In this document: piece after piece, positions 1 through 6,740 of the stretch
Layout of the letters: every line of letters starts with the position of its first letter
Numbering within the stretch: position 1 is the first letter of the stretch
DNA from: Candidatus Omnitrophota bacterium
GTDB lineage: Bacteria; Omnitrophota; Gorgyraeia; Duberdicusellales; 4484-171
Assembly: GCA_023227945.1 (NCBI GenBank)
Contig: JALOCC010000050.1
Coordinates: 1-14,834 of the forward strand
Reading direction: 5' to 3'
DNA: 14,834 nucleotides
Notes under the pieces: generated by a model
What the model was told of the DNA's origin: nothing
The model's database searches: none
What the model saw: the letters and a program-made list of their open reading frames with translations, nothing else
Position numbers and translations under genes: made by a program

Positions 1-170
1 ATCTTTATTACTTCACGGCCGCCGTAGTAGCCGCAGAATGGGCAAACCATATGAGCTATTTTAAGCTTATGACATTCCCTGCACTCAACAAGCATGGGAG
101 CATAAATCTTATTGTGTGTTAGCTTCTTTCTGGTTCTCGATCTTGAATGTTGTCTTTTAGGAAGAGCCAT
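1..170 (-). CDS. rpmF: 50S ribosomal protein L32 (3' end cut by window edge)
   Basis: L32 is a small zinc-ribbon protein of the large ribosomal subunit. The frame opens at the ATG at 168-170 and gives 56 residues with no stop before the window edge, so only the last few residues are missing (family length is about 57-65). It starts MALPKRQHSRSRTR, the typical basic L32 N-terminus, and carries two Cys pairs, CREC at residues 30-33 and CPFC at 43-46, as expected for a zinc-binding L32. A strong Shine-Dalgarno AAGGAGG (178-184) sits 7 bases upstream. It follows yceD (DUF177), its standard partner in many bacteria; plsX is the usual next gene and may lie beyond the edge. Identification is firm. 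Confidence 0.96.
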   Translation of the reverse strand, partial: MALPKRQHSRSRTRKKLTHNKIYAPMLVECRECHKLKIAHMVCPFCGYYGGREVIK

Positions 171-182
171 TTTAAAACCTCC

Positions 183-265
183 TTAATTTTCTGCCGAAGG
201 CAGAAAATTAACCCCGAAGCGCTTCGTCTAAATTTTCCTGTTTGTTTTCCAAACAGGAAAATTTA
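183..265. repeat. Two perfect hairpins and a palindrome in the yceD-rpmF gap
   Basis: The 126-base gap between yceD and rpmF holds two perfect inverted repeats. One has 13-bp arms 183-195 and 199-211 with a 3-base loop. The other has 16-bp arms 229-244 and 250-265 with a 5-base loop. Between them is the 12-bp palindrome CGAAGCGCTTCG (215-226), and an outer ACCCC/GGGGT pair (211-215, 284-288) could close over the second hairpin. The first hairpin ends on the rpmF Shine-Dalgarno. Neither stem is followed by a T run in the direction of transcription, so they do not look like intrinsic terminators. They may influence rpmF translation or mRNA stability, or may be repeat elements. Confidence 0.8.
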
Positions 266-296
266 ACGATATATGGGCGCGAAGGGGTAACAATTA

Positions 297-710
297 TTAT
301 CTGTTTTTGCACCTGCATTCCTCAATATTCAAATTCGCATTGCAGCCTGCACAAAGCCCCTTGCAGGCTGGCGAACATAAAACTTTCATGGGAAAATTAA
401 GAAGCAATTCTTCGCGAAGCGCGTTGTCTATGTCCAAAATATTTCCCAAATCGTTTACGTTAAAAAAAAGCTTAAAATCCTGTTTGACCGTCTGATGTGT
501 TTCTGTTAGGCAACGCGAACAGAGAATCTCTCTATTGCTTGTCGCCTCGGCATTTACAATGATTTCTTGGCCGATGCGGCTAAAAATGCAACGCAGATGA
601 ATTTTGCCGGTGAACTTGACATCAAAACTGGATAAATCCCAACTGCTAGCATCAGTATCTTCTATTAATTCTATTTCTTCTTCTTTTATTTTGCTTACTT
701 CTATTCGCAT
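297..710 (-). CDS. yceD: YceD/DUF177 family protein
   Basis: This 137-residue protein belongs to the DUF177 (YceD) family, which is encoded just upstream of rpmF in most bacteria and has been linked to 23S rRNA maturation or accumulation in plants and E. coli. Visible signatures are an acidic N-terminal half, a central CSRC pair (residues 64 and 67), and a Cys-rich tail with Cys at 112, 116, 120, 123, 132 and 134 around a GLCAGCNANLN core. That core is the family's usual C..C.GLC..CG.NLN motif with Asn in place of the common Gly. The Cys cluster suggests metal binding. The ATG at 708-710 has no clear Shine-Dalgarno. It lies 44 bases after coaD and is probably cotranscribed with it. Confidence 0.9.
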   Translation of the reverse strand: MRIEVSKIKEEEIELIEDTDASSWDLSSFDVKFTGKIHLRCIFSRIGQEIIVNAEATSNREILCSRCLTETHQTVKQDFKLFFNVNDLGNILDIDNALREELLLNFPMKVLCSPACKGLCAGCNANLNIEECRCKNR

Positions 711-754
711 GGTTTTTGTTTTTCATATAAAAACGAAAATTGGAATATTAGAAA

Positions 755-1237
755 CTAATTCTGTTTTTGTATTTTTTTTAGGTTTTCTAATGCCTTGCGG
801 GGCAAAAATTGCTTAAGGTCTGCGCCTAAAGAAGCTGCTTCTTTTATAAGCCGTGAAGAAATATAAGAGTAATATGGATGCGGCATAAGAAAAATAGTTT
901 CTATGCTGGATGAAAGGCTGCGGTTGGTTAAAGCCATTTGGAATTCGTATTCAAAATCTGATATCATACGTAATCCTCTCACAATTACCTTTGCTTTCTT
1001 CTTTTTAGCGAAATCAACTACAAGCCCATCAAATCCCTCTGTTTTTACGCCTTTTATGCCCCAAATAACGCTACTAACCATGCCAAGCCTTTCAGGGTAA
1101 GAAAAAAGGGTATCCTTTGAGGGGTTCTTCACGACAGCCACAATTACACTTTCAAAAATACAAGAAGCTCTTTTTATAATATCTATATGGCCGTTGGTAA
1201 TGGGGTCGAATGTACCCGGATAAATTGCTATTTTCAC
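755..1237 (-). CDS. coaD: Phosphopantetheine adenylyltransferase
   Basis: CoaD transfers AMP from ATP to 4'-phosphopantetheine, giving dephospho-CoA, the penultimate step of CoA synthesis. I place the start at the GTG at 1235-1237. A perfect AAGGAGG (1247-1253) lies 9 bases upstream, and the resulting 160-residue protein begins (M)KIAIYPGTFDPITNGH, exactly as the family does. The frame is open back to an ATG at 1261, but that would add an Arg-rich stretch that is really the end of rsmD and its Shine-Dalgarno. The nucleotidyltransferase signature is GTFDPITNGH (residues 8-17, with T14-x-G-H17), and the ISSRLIKEAA segment near the end matches the family's ISSS-type motif. It follows rsmD by 4 bases, a common pairing. 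Confidence 0.96.
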   Translation of the reverse strand: MKIAIYPGTFDPITNGHIDIIKRASCIFESVIVAVVKNPSKDTLFSYPERLGMVSSVIWGIKGVKTEGFDGLVVDFAKKKKAKVIVRGLRMISDFEYEFQMALTNRSLSSSIETIFLMPHPYYSYISSRLIKEAASLGADLKQFLPRKALENLKKIQKQN

Positions 1238-1241
1238 TATT

Positions 1242-1793
1242 TTACGCCTCCTTCTTCGCATACACCAGGAGTAATGTTTGGCCGTACTTTTTCTCTAAAA
1301 TAACAGAAAACTTCTCGCTGTTTTTTGTATACTCATCCTTGATATAGCAAAGGCTCACTATGTATCCGGAAGGGGTCAATATATCATAATCCGCTAAATT
1401 TTGCAAGGTATTTATGAGTTTTGCCTCATGGTAAGGCGGGTCAAGGAAAATAAGGTCGAATTTCTCCCTATATACATAGAAATCGTTTATCGCGCTGGCA
1501 GCATCCTTGAGATGCACCTTGGCTTTTTCGGAAATACCCAGAGAGAATATGTTCTCTTTTATTGCCCTTATACATTCCGGCTTCACATCTACAAATACAG
1601 CCTCTTTCGCACCCTGAGAAAGGGCCTCTATGCCTAAGGCGCCGCTACCGGCAAAAAGCTCTAAAATACGCTTATCTTCGATTTCGCCTTTTAAAATATC
1701 GAAACAGGCCTTTTTTACTATGTTGGATACCGGCCTTATCCCGGACGGAACAGCTATTACCCGTCCTTTTAAGTTCCCTAGTATTATCCTCAT
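1242..1793 (-). CDS. rsmD: 16S rRNA (guanine966-N2)-methyltransferase RsmD
   Basis: RsmD methylates N2 of G966 in 16S rRNA using S-adenosylmethionine. The 183 residues match the family's usual length. The SAM-binding motif I is ILELFAGSGALGIEAL (residues 43-58), and the catalytic DPPY is at 118-121. The N-terminal RPVSNIVKKACFDIL (20-34) corresponds to the usual RPTTDRVRE segment, with RE changed to KK. The ATG at 1791-1793 lacks a clear Shine-Dalgarno. A repeat array separates it from recG upstream, and coaD follows after 4 bases, the common rsmD-coaD order. Identification is firm; the exact target base is inferred from the family. Confidence 0.94.
   Translation of the reverse strand: MRIILGNLKGRVIAVPSGIRPVSNIVKKACFDILKGEIEDKRILELFAGSGALGIEALSQGAKEAVFVDVKPECIRAIKENIFSLGISEKAKVHLKDAASAINDFYVYREKFDLIFLDPPYHEAKLINTLQNLADYDILTPSGYIVSLCYIKDEYTKNSEKFSVILEKKYGQTLLLVYAKKEA
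1247..1253 (-). promoter_or_regulatory. Shine-Dalgarno that sets the coaD start
   Basis: AAGGAGG on the minus strand lies within the last codons of rsmD, 9 bases before the GTG at 1237. It decides in favour of the GTG over the upstream in-frame ATG at 1261 and implies that coaD translation is tied to rsmD. Confidence 0.85.
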
Positions 1794-1823
1794 TTTTATT
1801 ATTTTTTATACAGATTTAACATG

Positions 1824-1925
1824 TCGTCCTTCGTCAATCGGTTGCGCTACTCGTTTCGTCTATCGTCAAACGTTTTACGTAAACCGCAACCGTGACGAGT
1901 CGCGTAACCGCAACCGTTTGACGAA
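1824..1925. repeat. Palindromic CGTAACCGCAACC-type array downstream of recG
   Basis: The gap between recG and rsmD (1794-1930) is mostly degenerate repeats of words such as CGTAACC, GCAACCG and GACGA on both strands. Inverted pairs include CGTCAAACG (1864-1872) against CGTTTGACG (1915-1923), and CGGTTGCG (1839-1846) against CGCAACCG (1909-1916). The segment 1839-1867 recurs inverted at 4133-4161 (28 of 29 bases), and 1895-1923 recurs directly at 4146-4174 (28 of 29). I see no convincing promoter or coding frame here. Confidence 0.8.
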
Positions 1926-1930
1926 TATTT

Positions 1931-4060
1931 TTATCGGTGATCATTTGTGATTTTCAATCTGTGATCATCTGTGTTATTTTTCAATAAACTGAATGAATCC
2001 TTTAGCGCGCCGAACAAAGAGTCAATACGCTCCCTTATGAAACGATGTTCGGGCTTTTGCAGCTGTGGATCGTTTTTTATTATCTTATACGCAAAAACAC
2101 GCGCCTCTTTGAGCAGCTCTATATCCCGTAAGGGATTTGCTATCCTTAAATCCGGCAGGCCATGCTGCATACGGCCAAAGAAATCTCCCGGCCCTCTTAA
2201 CTTTAGGTCTTCTTCCGCTATCCGGAAACCATCATTTGACTCTTCCAGCGCTTTAAGCCTTTGTGAAACTTCTTCACAAATTTCATTCCCGCTTAGAAGA
2301 ATAAAATACGGCGCGTGTGTTGAACGCTGAATCCTCCCGCGAAGCTGATGCAGTTGTGCAAGGCCGAATCTTTCCGGGTTTTCAACTACCATCACTGTAG
2401 CATTCAGAACATTTACGCCTACCTCTACGACAGTAGTAGAAACTAATATATCAATTTTGCCTTCGCGAAATTCATTTATCACAGAAAGTTTTTGTTGCGG
2501 CTTAAGGCGCCCATGAAACATTCCTATTTTAAATTTTGAAAATTTCTTTTTTAATTTTCCATACATAACCTCTAAGGACCTCAAGTCCTCGTCTTCATTC
2601 TCCTCAATTACGGGATAAATTATATAAGCTTGCCGGCCGGCCGATACTTTTTCTTTTATAAAATCATAAACCCACGGCCGTTTATCTTCCCTAACCCACA
2701 TAGTTTTAGGCGCAATGCGGCCTTTAGGCAACTCTGTGATAACCGATAAATCCAGGTCTCCATACAAAGAAAGCGCCAGGCTTCTCGGTATAGGAGTTGC
2801 GCTCATTATAAGATAATGAGGATTTATCCCTTTTTTAGGTAAAAGCGCGCGTTGTGCCACGCCAAACTTATGCTGCTCATCAATAGCCACTAATCTTAAA
2901 TTCTTAAAGGCCACTTCATCCGAAAGAAGGGCGTGCGTGCCGATAACAATATCTATTTTTCCGTCAAGAAGCTCTTTGTGTATTTTTTCAATTTCTTTTT
3001 TTGATAATGAAGCAACCAGCACCTCTATCCTGTAACCGAAACCGTCAAAAAAATTCCGGAGAGTTTCCGTGTGCTGATAGGCAAGTATTTCCGTGGGAAC
3101 CATGAATGCTGCCTGGAATCCCGAAGATACAGCGCAAGCTACAGCAAATGCGCAAACTACTGTTTTACCGCAGCCTACATCGCCCTGAAGCAGCCTGTGC
3201 ATGGGATAGTTTTTCTGAAGATCTTCAAGAATCTCACTTAAAACTTTATCCTGAGAGGCTGTCAAAGAAAATTTGAGATTCTGTTTCAATTTTTCAATCA
3301 ACTCTGCATTTATTTTAAAAGGGCTGGCGATTTGGCTTCGGTGTTTGGCTTTGCGCAGATACACCAGAATTTGCGAAAAAAATAATTCCTCAAAGATAAA
3401 TCTCTCCCGTGATTTTTCTGCCTCTTCGAAAGACTGCGGAAAATGAATAGCTTTAAGCGCTTGGGCGATGTTAGGAAAATTCTTGCCGCGCCTTATATCG
3501 AAAGGCAACGAATCTTTGGTTTCTGCATTAAGATTTTCCAGAGCAAGTGAAATGGTTTTTCTGATAAATTTTTGGCCTAAATTCTGCGTTGAGCTATAAA
3601 CGCCCACAATCCTGCCAAGGTTAAGCGAGTCTTCCCCTTCTTCAAAGATTTCAAACTCAGGCGAGATAAGCTTTAATTTACCATCATGCGCTCTGGGTTT
3701 ACCGTAAACAATCAAAGTATCGCCGATGGTCATTTTGTCATAGAGATAACCCTGATTGAACCACGTACAATGAGTAACAGCAGTGTCATCGCTTATTGCA
3801 ATCTCTAATATGTTTTTTACCCTTTTTGCGTGTAAAAAATAAGGCATCTTTTTCAGGTTTCTGGCAAGTATTTTCCCTTTTATTACGCAAAATTCGTTTT
3901 CTTTTATGTCTTTTATCTTTTTGAAGTTACGCCGGTCTTCGTATCGAAATGGAAAATAATGCAATATGTCATCTAAAGTATAAATGCCTACTTTGTTAAA
4001 TATTTCTTCCTTTTTCGGCCCAACGCCTTTTAGGTATCGAATAAGATCAGTTTGCAACAT
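1931..4060 (-). CDS. recG: ATP-dependent DNA helicase RecG
   Basis: RecG is a superfamily 2 helicase that regresses stalled replication forks and migrates branched DNA. The 709-residue protein is slightly longer than the usual 680-695. In order it has a helix-hairpin-helix-like start (KGVGPKKEEIF, from residue 11), the wedge/OB domain, Walker A GDVGCGKT (293-300), the DEQH box (394-397), a SATPIPRSLAL motif, and QLHQLRGRIQRS containing motif VI (572-579). Two things are odd. Motif VI reads QLRGRIQR, where the family normally has QLRGRVGR, so Q578 replaces a glycine. The last 14 residues (696-709) are encoded by an ATCTGTG-type repeat and so are a repeat-derived tail. The ATG at 4058-4060 has no strong Shine-Dalgarno. 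Repeat arrays flank the gene on both sides. Confidence 0.96.
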   Translation of the reverse strand: MLQTDLIRYLKGVGPKKEEIFNKVGIYTLDDILHYFPFRYEDRRNFKKIKDIKENEFCVIKGKILARNLKKMPYFLHAKRVKNILEIAISDDTAVTHCTWFNQGYLYDKMTIGDTLIVYGKPRAHDGKLKLISPEFEIFEEGEDSLNLGRIVGVYSSTQNLGQKFIRKTISLALENLNAETKDSLPFDIRRGKNFPNIAQALKAIHFPQSFEEAEKSRERFIFEELFFSQILVYLRKAKHRSQIASPFKINAELIEKLKQNLKFSLTASQDKVLSEILEDLQKNYPMHRLLQGDVGCGKTVVCAFAVACAVSSGFQAAFMVPTEILAYQHTETLRNFFDGFGYRIEVLVASLSKKEIEKIHKELLDGKIDIVIGTHALLSDEVAFKNLRLVAIDEQHKFGVAQRALLPKKGINPHYLIMSATPIPRSLALSLYGDLDLSVITELPKGRIAPKTMWVREDKRPWVYDFIKEKVSAGRQAYIIYPVIEENEDEDLRSLEVMYGKLKKKFSKFKIGMFHGRLKPQQKLSVINEFREGKIDILVSTTVVEVGVNVLNATVMVVENPERFGLAQLHQLRGRIQRSTHAPYFILLSGNEICEEVSQRLKALEESNDGFRIAEEDLKLRGPGDFFGRMQHGLPDLRIANPLRDIELLKEARVFAYKIIKNDPQLQKPEHRFIRERIDSLFGALKDSFSLLKNNTDDHRLKITNDHR
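1934..1975. repeat. ATCTGTG-type repeat inside the recG 3' end
   Basis: Tandem, degenerate copies of ATCTGTGATC (period about 10) cover the final codons of recG and end at its TAA (1931-1933). The same word builds the arrays at 5178-5240 and 12756-12897. On the recG strand the units read CACAGATGAT, CACAGATTGA and so on, giving the echoing peptide TDDHR...TNDHR. The repeat therefore both encodes the RecG tail and forms the edge of the intergenic array. Confidence 0.85.
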
Positions 4061-4070
4061 AATATTTATT

Positions 4071-4180
4071 GGTTGCGTTATTCATCTAGCGGTTGCGCGG
4101 CTAGTTACGGTTGCGTTTTACGTCATACGTAAGACGATAGACGAAACGAGTAGCGTAACCGCAACCGTTTGACGCAACCC
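4071..4180. repeat. Palindromic CGTAACCGCAACC-type array upstream of recG
   Basis: The 160-base gap between the macro-Nudix gene and recG is largely this array. Inverted pairs are GGTTGCGT (4071-4078) with ACGCAACC (4172-4179), ACGGTTGCG (4107-4115) with CGCAACCGT (4160-4168), and the central hairpin TTACGT-CAT-ACGTAA (4118-4132). The nested pairing would fold the whole unit into one long stem. It shares two 29-base segments with the array at 1824-1925, one inverted and one direct. Confidence 0.85.
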
Positions 4181-4220
4181 ATAAAATCATACCTAAGAGA
4201 TTTTGAATGTTTGTTAGCAG

Positions 4221-5162
4221 TTATCCAATTTTATCTATTCTTTTTTTATAGTCTTCAATTATCTGCCTGTGGTCAAAAGCGATTTTTTCGGGAAGCGAAT
4301 CAACCGTATATATTTTTACATTCTTGGCATCGGAAGCTGCCTTAAGCTTACCTTTGCCTTTTCCGTAAAATACGGTAGAAACAGTGTGAAACCGCGCATC
4401 TCTTTTGGGGTCAGAATAAACTCCAAGTAATTTAAAATCCGAAAAATCAAGATTAGTTTCTTCTTTTACCTCACGTTTAACTGCCGCCTCGACTGTTTCT
4501 CCATAATCGACAAATCCTCCGGGAAGCGCCCAGCCCGAAGGCGGATTTATACGCTCTATCATTACAATTCCATTATCAAGCTCTACTATGCCATCAACTG
4601 TAAGGAATGGGCCCTCGCGAAGCTTACCTGTAATATGTTTCAGATAATCTTCAATATTTTTTTGAAATATTTTTACAGCCTCTTCCGAGAATAATACAAA
4701 TTCAATTTTCTTAAGCGTAGGCTGCGCTGCGGCCTGCAAATACCTGAAAACTTCCTGTGCCATAATTTTTGAAGCAGCCTCGTAAGAAAAACCACCCACT
4801 CCGCAGCCTAAAGCGCAAAAGGCAATTGAACTTATTTTTTTCTCTTGAGCTAGTTTAAGAGTGTTATACGTAGCCTTTCGTATTATGCCTTCATCCGTTT
4901 TAAAATCCATTTTCATAGTTGCGGCGTGAATGACGTATTTTGCTTTTAAGGCACCGGCTTGCGTTATAACCGCTTCTCCGACTTCAACCGGGCCTTGTTT
5001 TATGGCTTCTTCTTCGATGAGGCTTCCGCCTTTTTTCTTAATTGCACCGGCAACTCCCCCGCCCATATAAAATTTGTTATTCGCGGCATTTACTATTGCC
5101 TCAACATTAGACTCGGTAATATCACCTTTTGTTATGATAATTTCCGTATTTTTTATTTTCAT
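4221..5162 (-). CDS. Macro domain - Nudix hydrolase fusion (ADP-ribose handling)
   Basis: This 313-residue fusion probably captures and cleaves ADP-ribose or a derivative. Residues 1-175 form a macro domain, with GDI (13-15), the NAANN (25-29) and GGGVAGAI (34-41) ADP-ribose-binding loop, and a second loop GCGVGGFS (119-126). Residues from about 185 form a Nudix domain with the box at 216-238: G216, E222, then R230-E-V-K-E-E-T-N-L238, where Asn replaces the usual Gly near the end. The flanking GWALPGG and DPKRDARFHTVSTVFYG resemble ADP-ribose pyrophosphatases, which give AMP and ribose-5-phosphate. I chose the ATG at 5160-5162, which has GGAG five bases upstream. An in-frame GTG at 5177 would add only repeat-like MSGAS. 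The joint activity is inference; both domain calls are firm. Confidence 0.9.
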   Translation of the reverse strand: MKIKNTEIIITKGDITESNVEAIVNAANNKFYMGGGVAGAIKKKGGSLIEEEAIKQGPVEVGEAVITQAGALKAKYVIHAATMKMDFKTDEGIIRKATYNTLKLAQEKKISSIAFCALGCGVGGFSYEAASKIMAQEVFRYLQAAAQPTLKKIEFVLFSEEAVKIFQKNIEDYLKHITGKLREGPFLTVDGIVELDNGIVMIERINPPSGWALPGGFVDYGETVEAAVKREVKEETNLDFSDFKLLGVYSDPKRDARFHTVSTVFYGKGKGKLKAASDAKNVKIYTVDSLPEKIAFDHRQIIEDYKKRIDKIG

Positions 5163-5177
5163 GCTCGCTCCGCTCAC

Positions 5178-5240
5178 TCACAGATAATCACAGATTAGTA
5201 AACAGATGATCACAGATATTATCTGTTATCATCTGTGCAT
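5178..5240. repeat. ATCTGTG-type palindromic array upstream of the macro-Nudix gene
   Basis: The 82-base gap between cca and the macro-Nudix gene is almost wholly repeat. Three copies of the CACAGATNATCACAGAT word occur, two in one orientation and one inverted. The cleanest hairpin pairs 5201-5217 with 5221-5237 (15 of 17 bases) over a 3-base loop. The array ends a few bases from the macro-Nudix start, so it forms that gene's leader, and starts just past the cca stop codon. Confidence 0.85.
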
Positions 5241-5244
5241 TGCA

Positions 5245-6675
5245 TTACACATTTTTTACTATGCGTTTAGCCACGCGATAGGCATCGGATTTTGTTTTTA
5301 CTTTAGAAAGCGCTTGCTCTTCCTTGACCTTTTTAAGAATTTCTCCTATTAATGCACCTGGTGCGAGGTTGAACTTTTTCATTACATCATAACCATCAAT
5401 TAGCTTTGGCAGAGGCTTTTTTTTCTTTTCCTCAAGGTAATGGTCTATCAAATTAAACATGACTCTTTCATGTTTTTTTCTTTTTTTCAAGTTAGTGAGA
5501 GGCCCGCGCGTCGCCCGCCAGTCAGAGAGCGAAAGAAGTATAACGGAAATACCTTCCTCTTGGGTATCACGAAAGAAATGATAAATTGCCCTTTTTGTGG
5601 GCGGAGCCTGGTCAGCCAAATATCCCGGCCGAAGGTGCCAGAAAATCAGCTTCTTTAAAACTTCTTTTTCCCGAAGAGAAAGTTTAATTTTTTTTGAAAT
5701 ATTTTCCGAAAGGTCCCTTCCAATTTTCTCATGAGTATGAAATATCGTGCGGTTTCCTTTTTTATTCTTGGCAATAGGTTTACCGATGTCATGCAGAAGG
5801 CAGGCTATTTTTATAATCTGCGCGCGCGACCGATTTTCTGCAAGAGGCTCATTAAGATATTCAAGTATTTCTTTTTTATGCACCAGGTATTTACGATAAA
5901 GCAATTCAAATTCACGAAGTGCTTCGAGGGAATGCTTCCAAACATCTAAATGATGAAATCCGCCCTGATAGACATTCCTTGTCTTAGAAATTTGGGGAAT
6001 AACTTCATCGATTATCCTTAGTTCTTCCATGCGCTTTATGGCATCATAAGAATGCGGGCAAGCGAATATTTTAAAAAGCTCCTCATTTATGCGTTCGCCA
6101 GAAACTTTTTTTAACAGCTTCTTATATCGAACACAGGCTTTTTGCGTATTTTTATCTATTTTAAAGCCATAGTTTACCATAAAAGAAAAACCTCTTAAGA
6201 TGCGTAAAGGATCCTGGCGTAAGACATCCTCGTTGGCGGTTCTAATCAGCTTCTTTCGAAGGTCTTCTTTAGAGCCAAAGTTATCTATGATGTGATTTTT
6301 TTTATCCAAAACATTCACGGCAAGCATGTTTATGGTAAAATCGCGCAGATACAAATCCTCGGTAAAATCTTTTCCTCTCATCAGCGTAAAATCATAGGTA
6401 TAAATTTTTGAAGGCCTTTTAAGAATAACCCTGTAACTGCCCTCTTCTTCATCAAGCACTATGAATTTAGATGAAATCTTTCTCGAGAACTCCTTAACTA
6501 TACCCAAAACATTTTTCTCTACGCAAAAATCAAAATCAATAAGATCCTTTTCCCTTCTTAGGAATAAGTCCCGTAAGACGCCTCCCACAAGCCAGATATT
6601 TGTTTTATGGCTGGCTGCGATGCGGCCGATTAAATTAAAATAAGGAATTTTTTTGGAAAGAATTTTACAATTCAT
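5245..6675 (-). CDS. cca: CCA-adding / poly(A) polymerase family nucleotidyltransferase with HD domain
   Basis: Class II template-independent nucleotidyltransferase, most likely the enzyme that builds or repairs the CCA end of tRNA. Of 476 residues, the N-terminal half has the active-site GGxxRD (31-36) and DFD (47-49) carboxylates, the RDFTINMLAVNV segment (111-122), RQDPLRILRG (153-162) and the ERINEEL helix (194-200). The C-terminal half contains an HD phosphohydrolase domain with LLHDIGKP (293-300), which in E. coli-type enzymes carries phosphatase and phosphodiesterase activity. The base-selecting EDxxR motif appears as QDPLR (154-158), keeping Asp and Arg but changing Glu to Gln. A CC-only, A-only or poly(A) role cannot be excluded from sequence alone. 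It starts at the ATG at 6673-6675 without a clear Shine-Dalgarno. Confidence 0.87.
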   Translation of the reverse strand: MNCKILSKKIPYFNLIGRIAASHKTNIWLVGGVLRDLFLRREKDLIDFDFCVEKNVLGIVKEFSRKISSKFIVLDEEEGSYRVILKRPSKIYTYDFTLMRGKDFTEDLYLRDFTINMLAVNVLDKKNHIIDNFGSKEDLRKKLIRTANEDVLRQDPLRILRGFSFMVNYGFKIDKNTQKACVRYKKLLKKVSGERINEELFKIFACPHSYDAIKRMEELRIIDEVIPQISKTRNVYQGGFHHLDVWKHSLEALREFELLYRKYLVHKKEILEYLNEPLAENRSRAQIIKIACLLHDIGKPIAKNKKGNRTIFHTHEKIGRDLSENISKKIKLSLREKEVLKKLIFWHLRPGYLADQAPPTKRAIYHFFRDTQEEGISVILLSLSDWRATRGPLTNLKKRKKHERVMFNLIDHYLEEKKKKPLPKLIDGYDVMKKFNLAPGALIGEILKKVKEEQALSKVKTKSDAYRVAKRIVKNV

Positions 6676-6697
6676 CTATGTATTGTAGCTCACTATG

Positions 6698-6740
6698 GTT
6701 TGCTCGACTGCGGACAAACAAAACGGGGCTTATGCCGTTT
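6698..6740 (-). other. Two short hairpins at the end of the DUF151 gene
   Basis: GTTTG (6698-6702) pairs with CAAAC (6715-6719), and AAACGG (6721-6726) pairs with CCGTTT (6735-6740) across the DUF151 stop codon. On the transcribed strand the second stem is followed by a T-rich stretch (TTTTGTTTGT), so a weak intrinsic terminator is possible. The stems are only 5-6 bp. Confidence 0.35.

Noticed and set aside
1238..1261. Upstream ATG start for coaD at 1261
   Set aside because: It would add an Arg-rich stretch that overlaps rsmD and contains the Shine-Dalgarno; the GTG at 1237 gives the exact family N-terminus.
1805..1810. TATAAA as an rsmD promoter
   Set aside because: It would start transcription about 5 bases before the ATG, and the nearest TTGACG is 21 bases away, beyond normal spacing.
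1630..1950. Plus-strand open frames, including those across the repeat arrays and antisense to recG, rsmD and purD
   Set aside because: They lie opposite well-identified genes or within palindromic repeats, lack family motifs, and have no supporting ribosome-binding sites.
4071..4180. Repeat arrays as CRISPR or integron-like arrays
   Set aside because: Units are 9-10 bases, degenerate, contiguous and partly inverted, without unique spacers of constant length, and no cas or integrase gene is present.
5163..5177. GTG start at 5177 for the macro-Nudix protein
   Set aside because: It adds five residues from repeat-like DNA, while the ATG at 5162 has GGAG at proper spacing.
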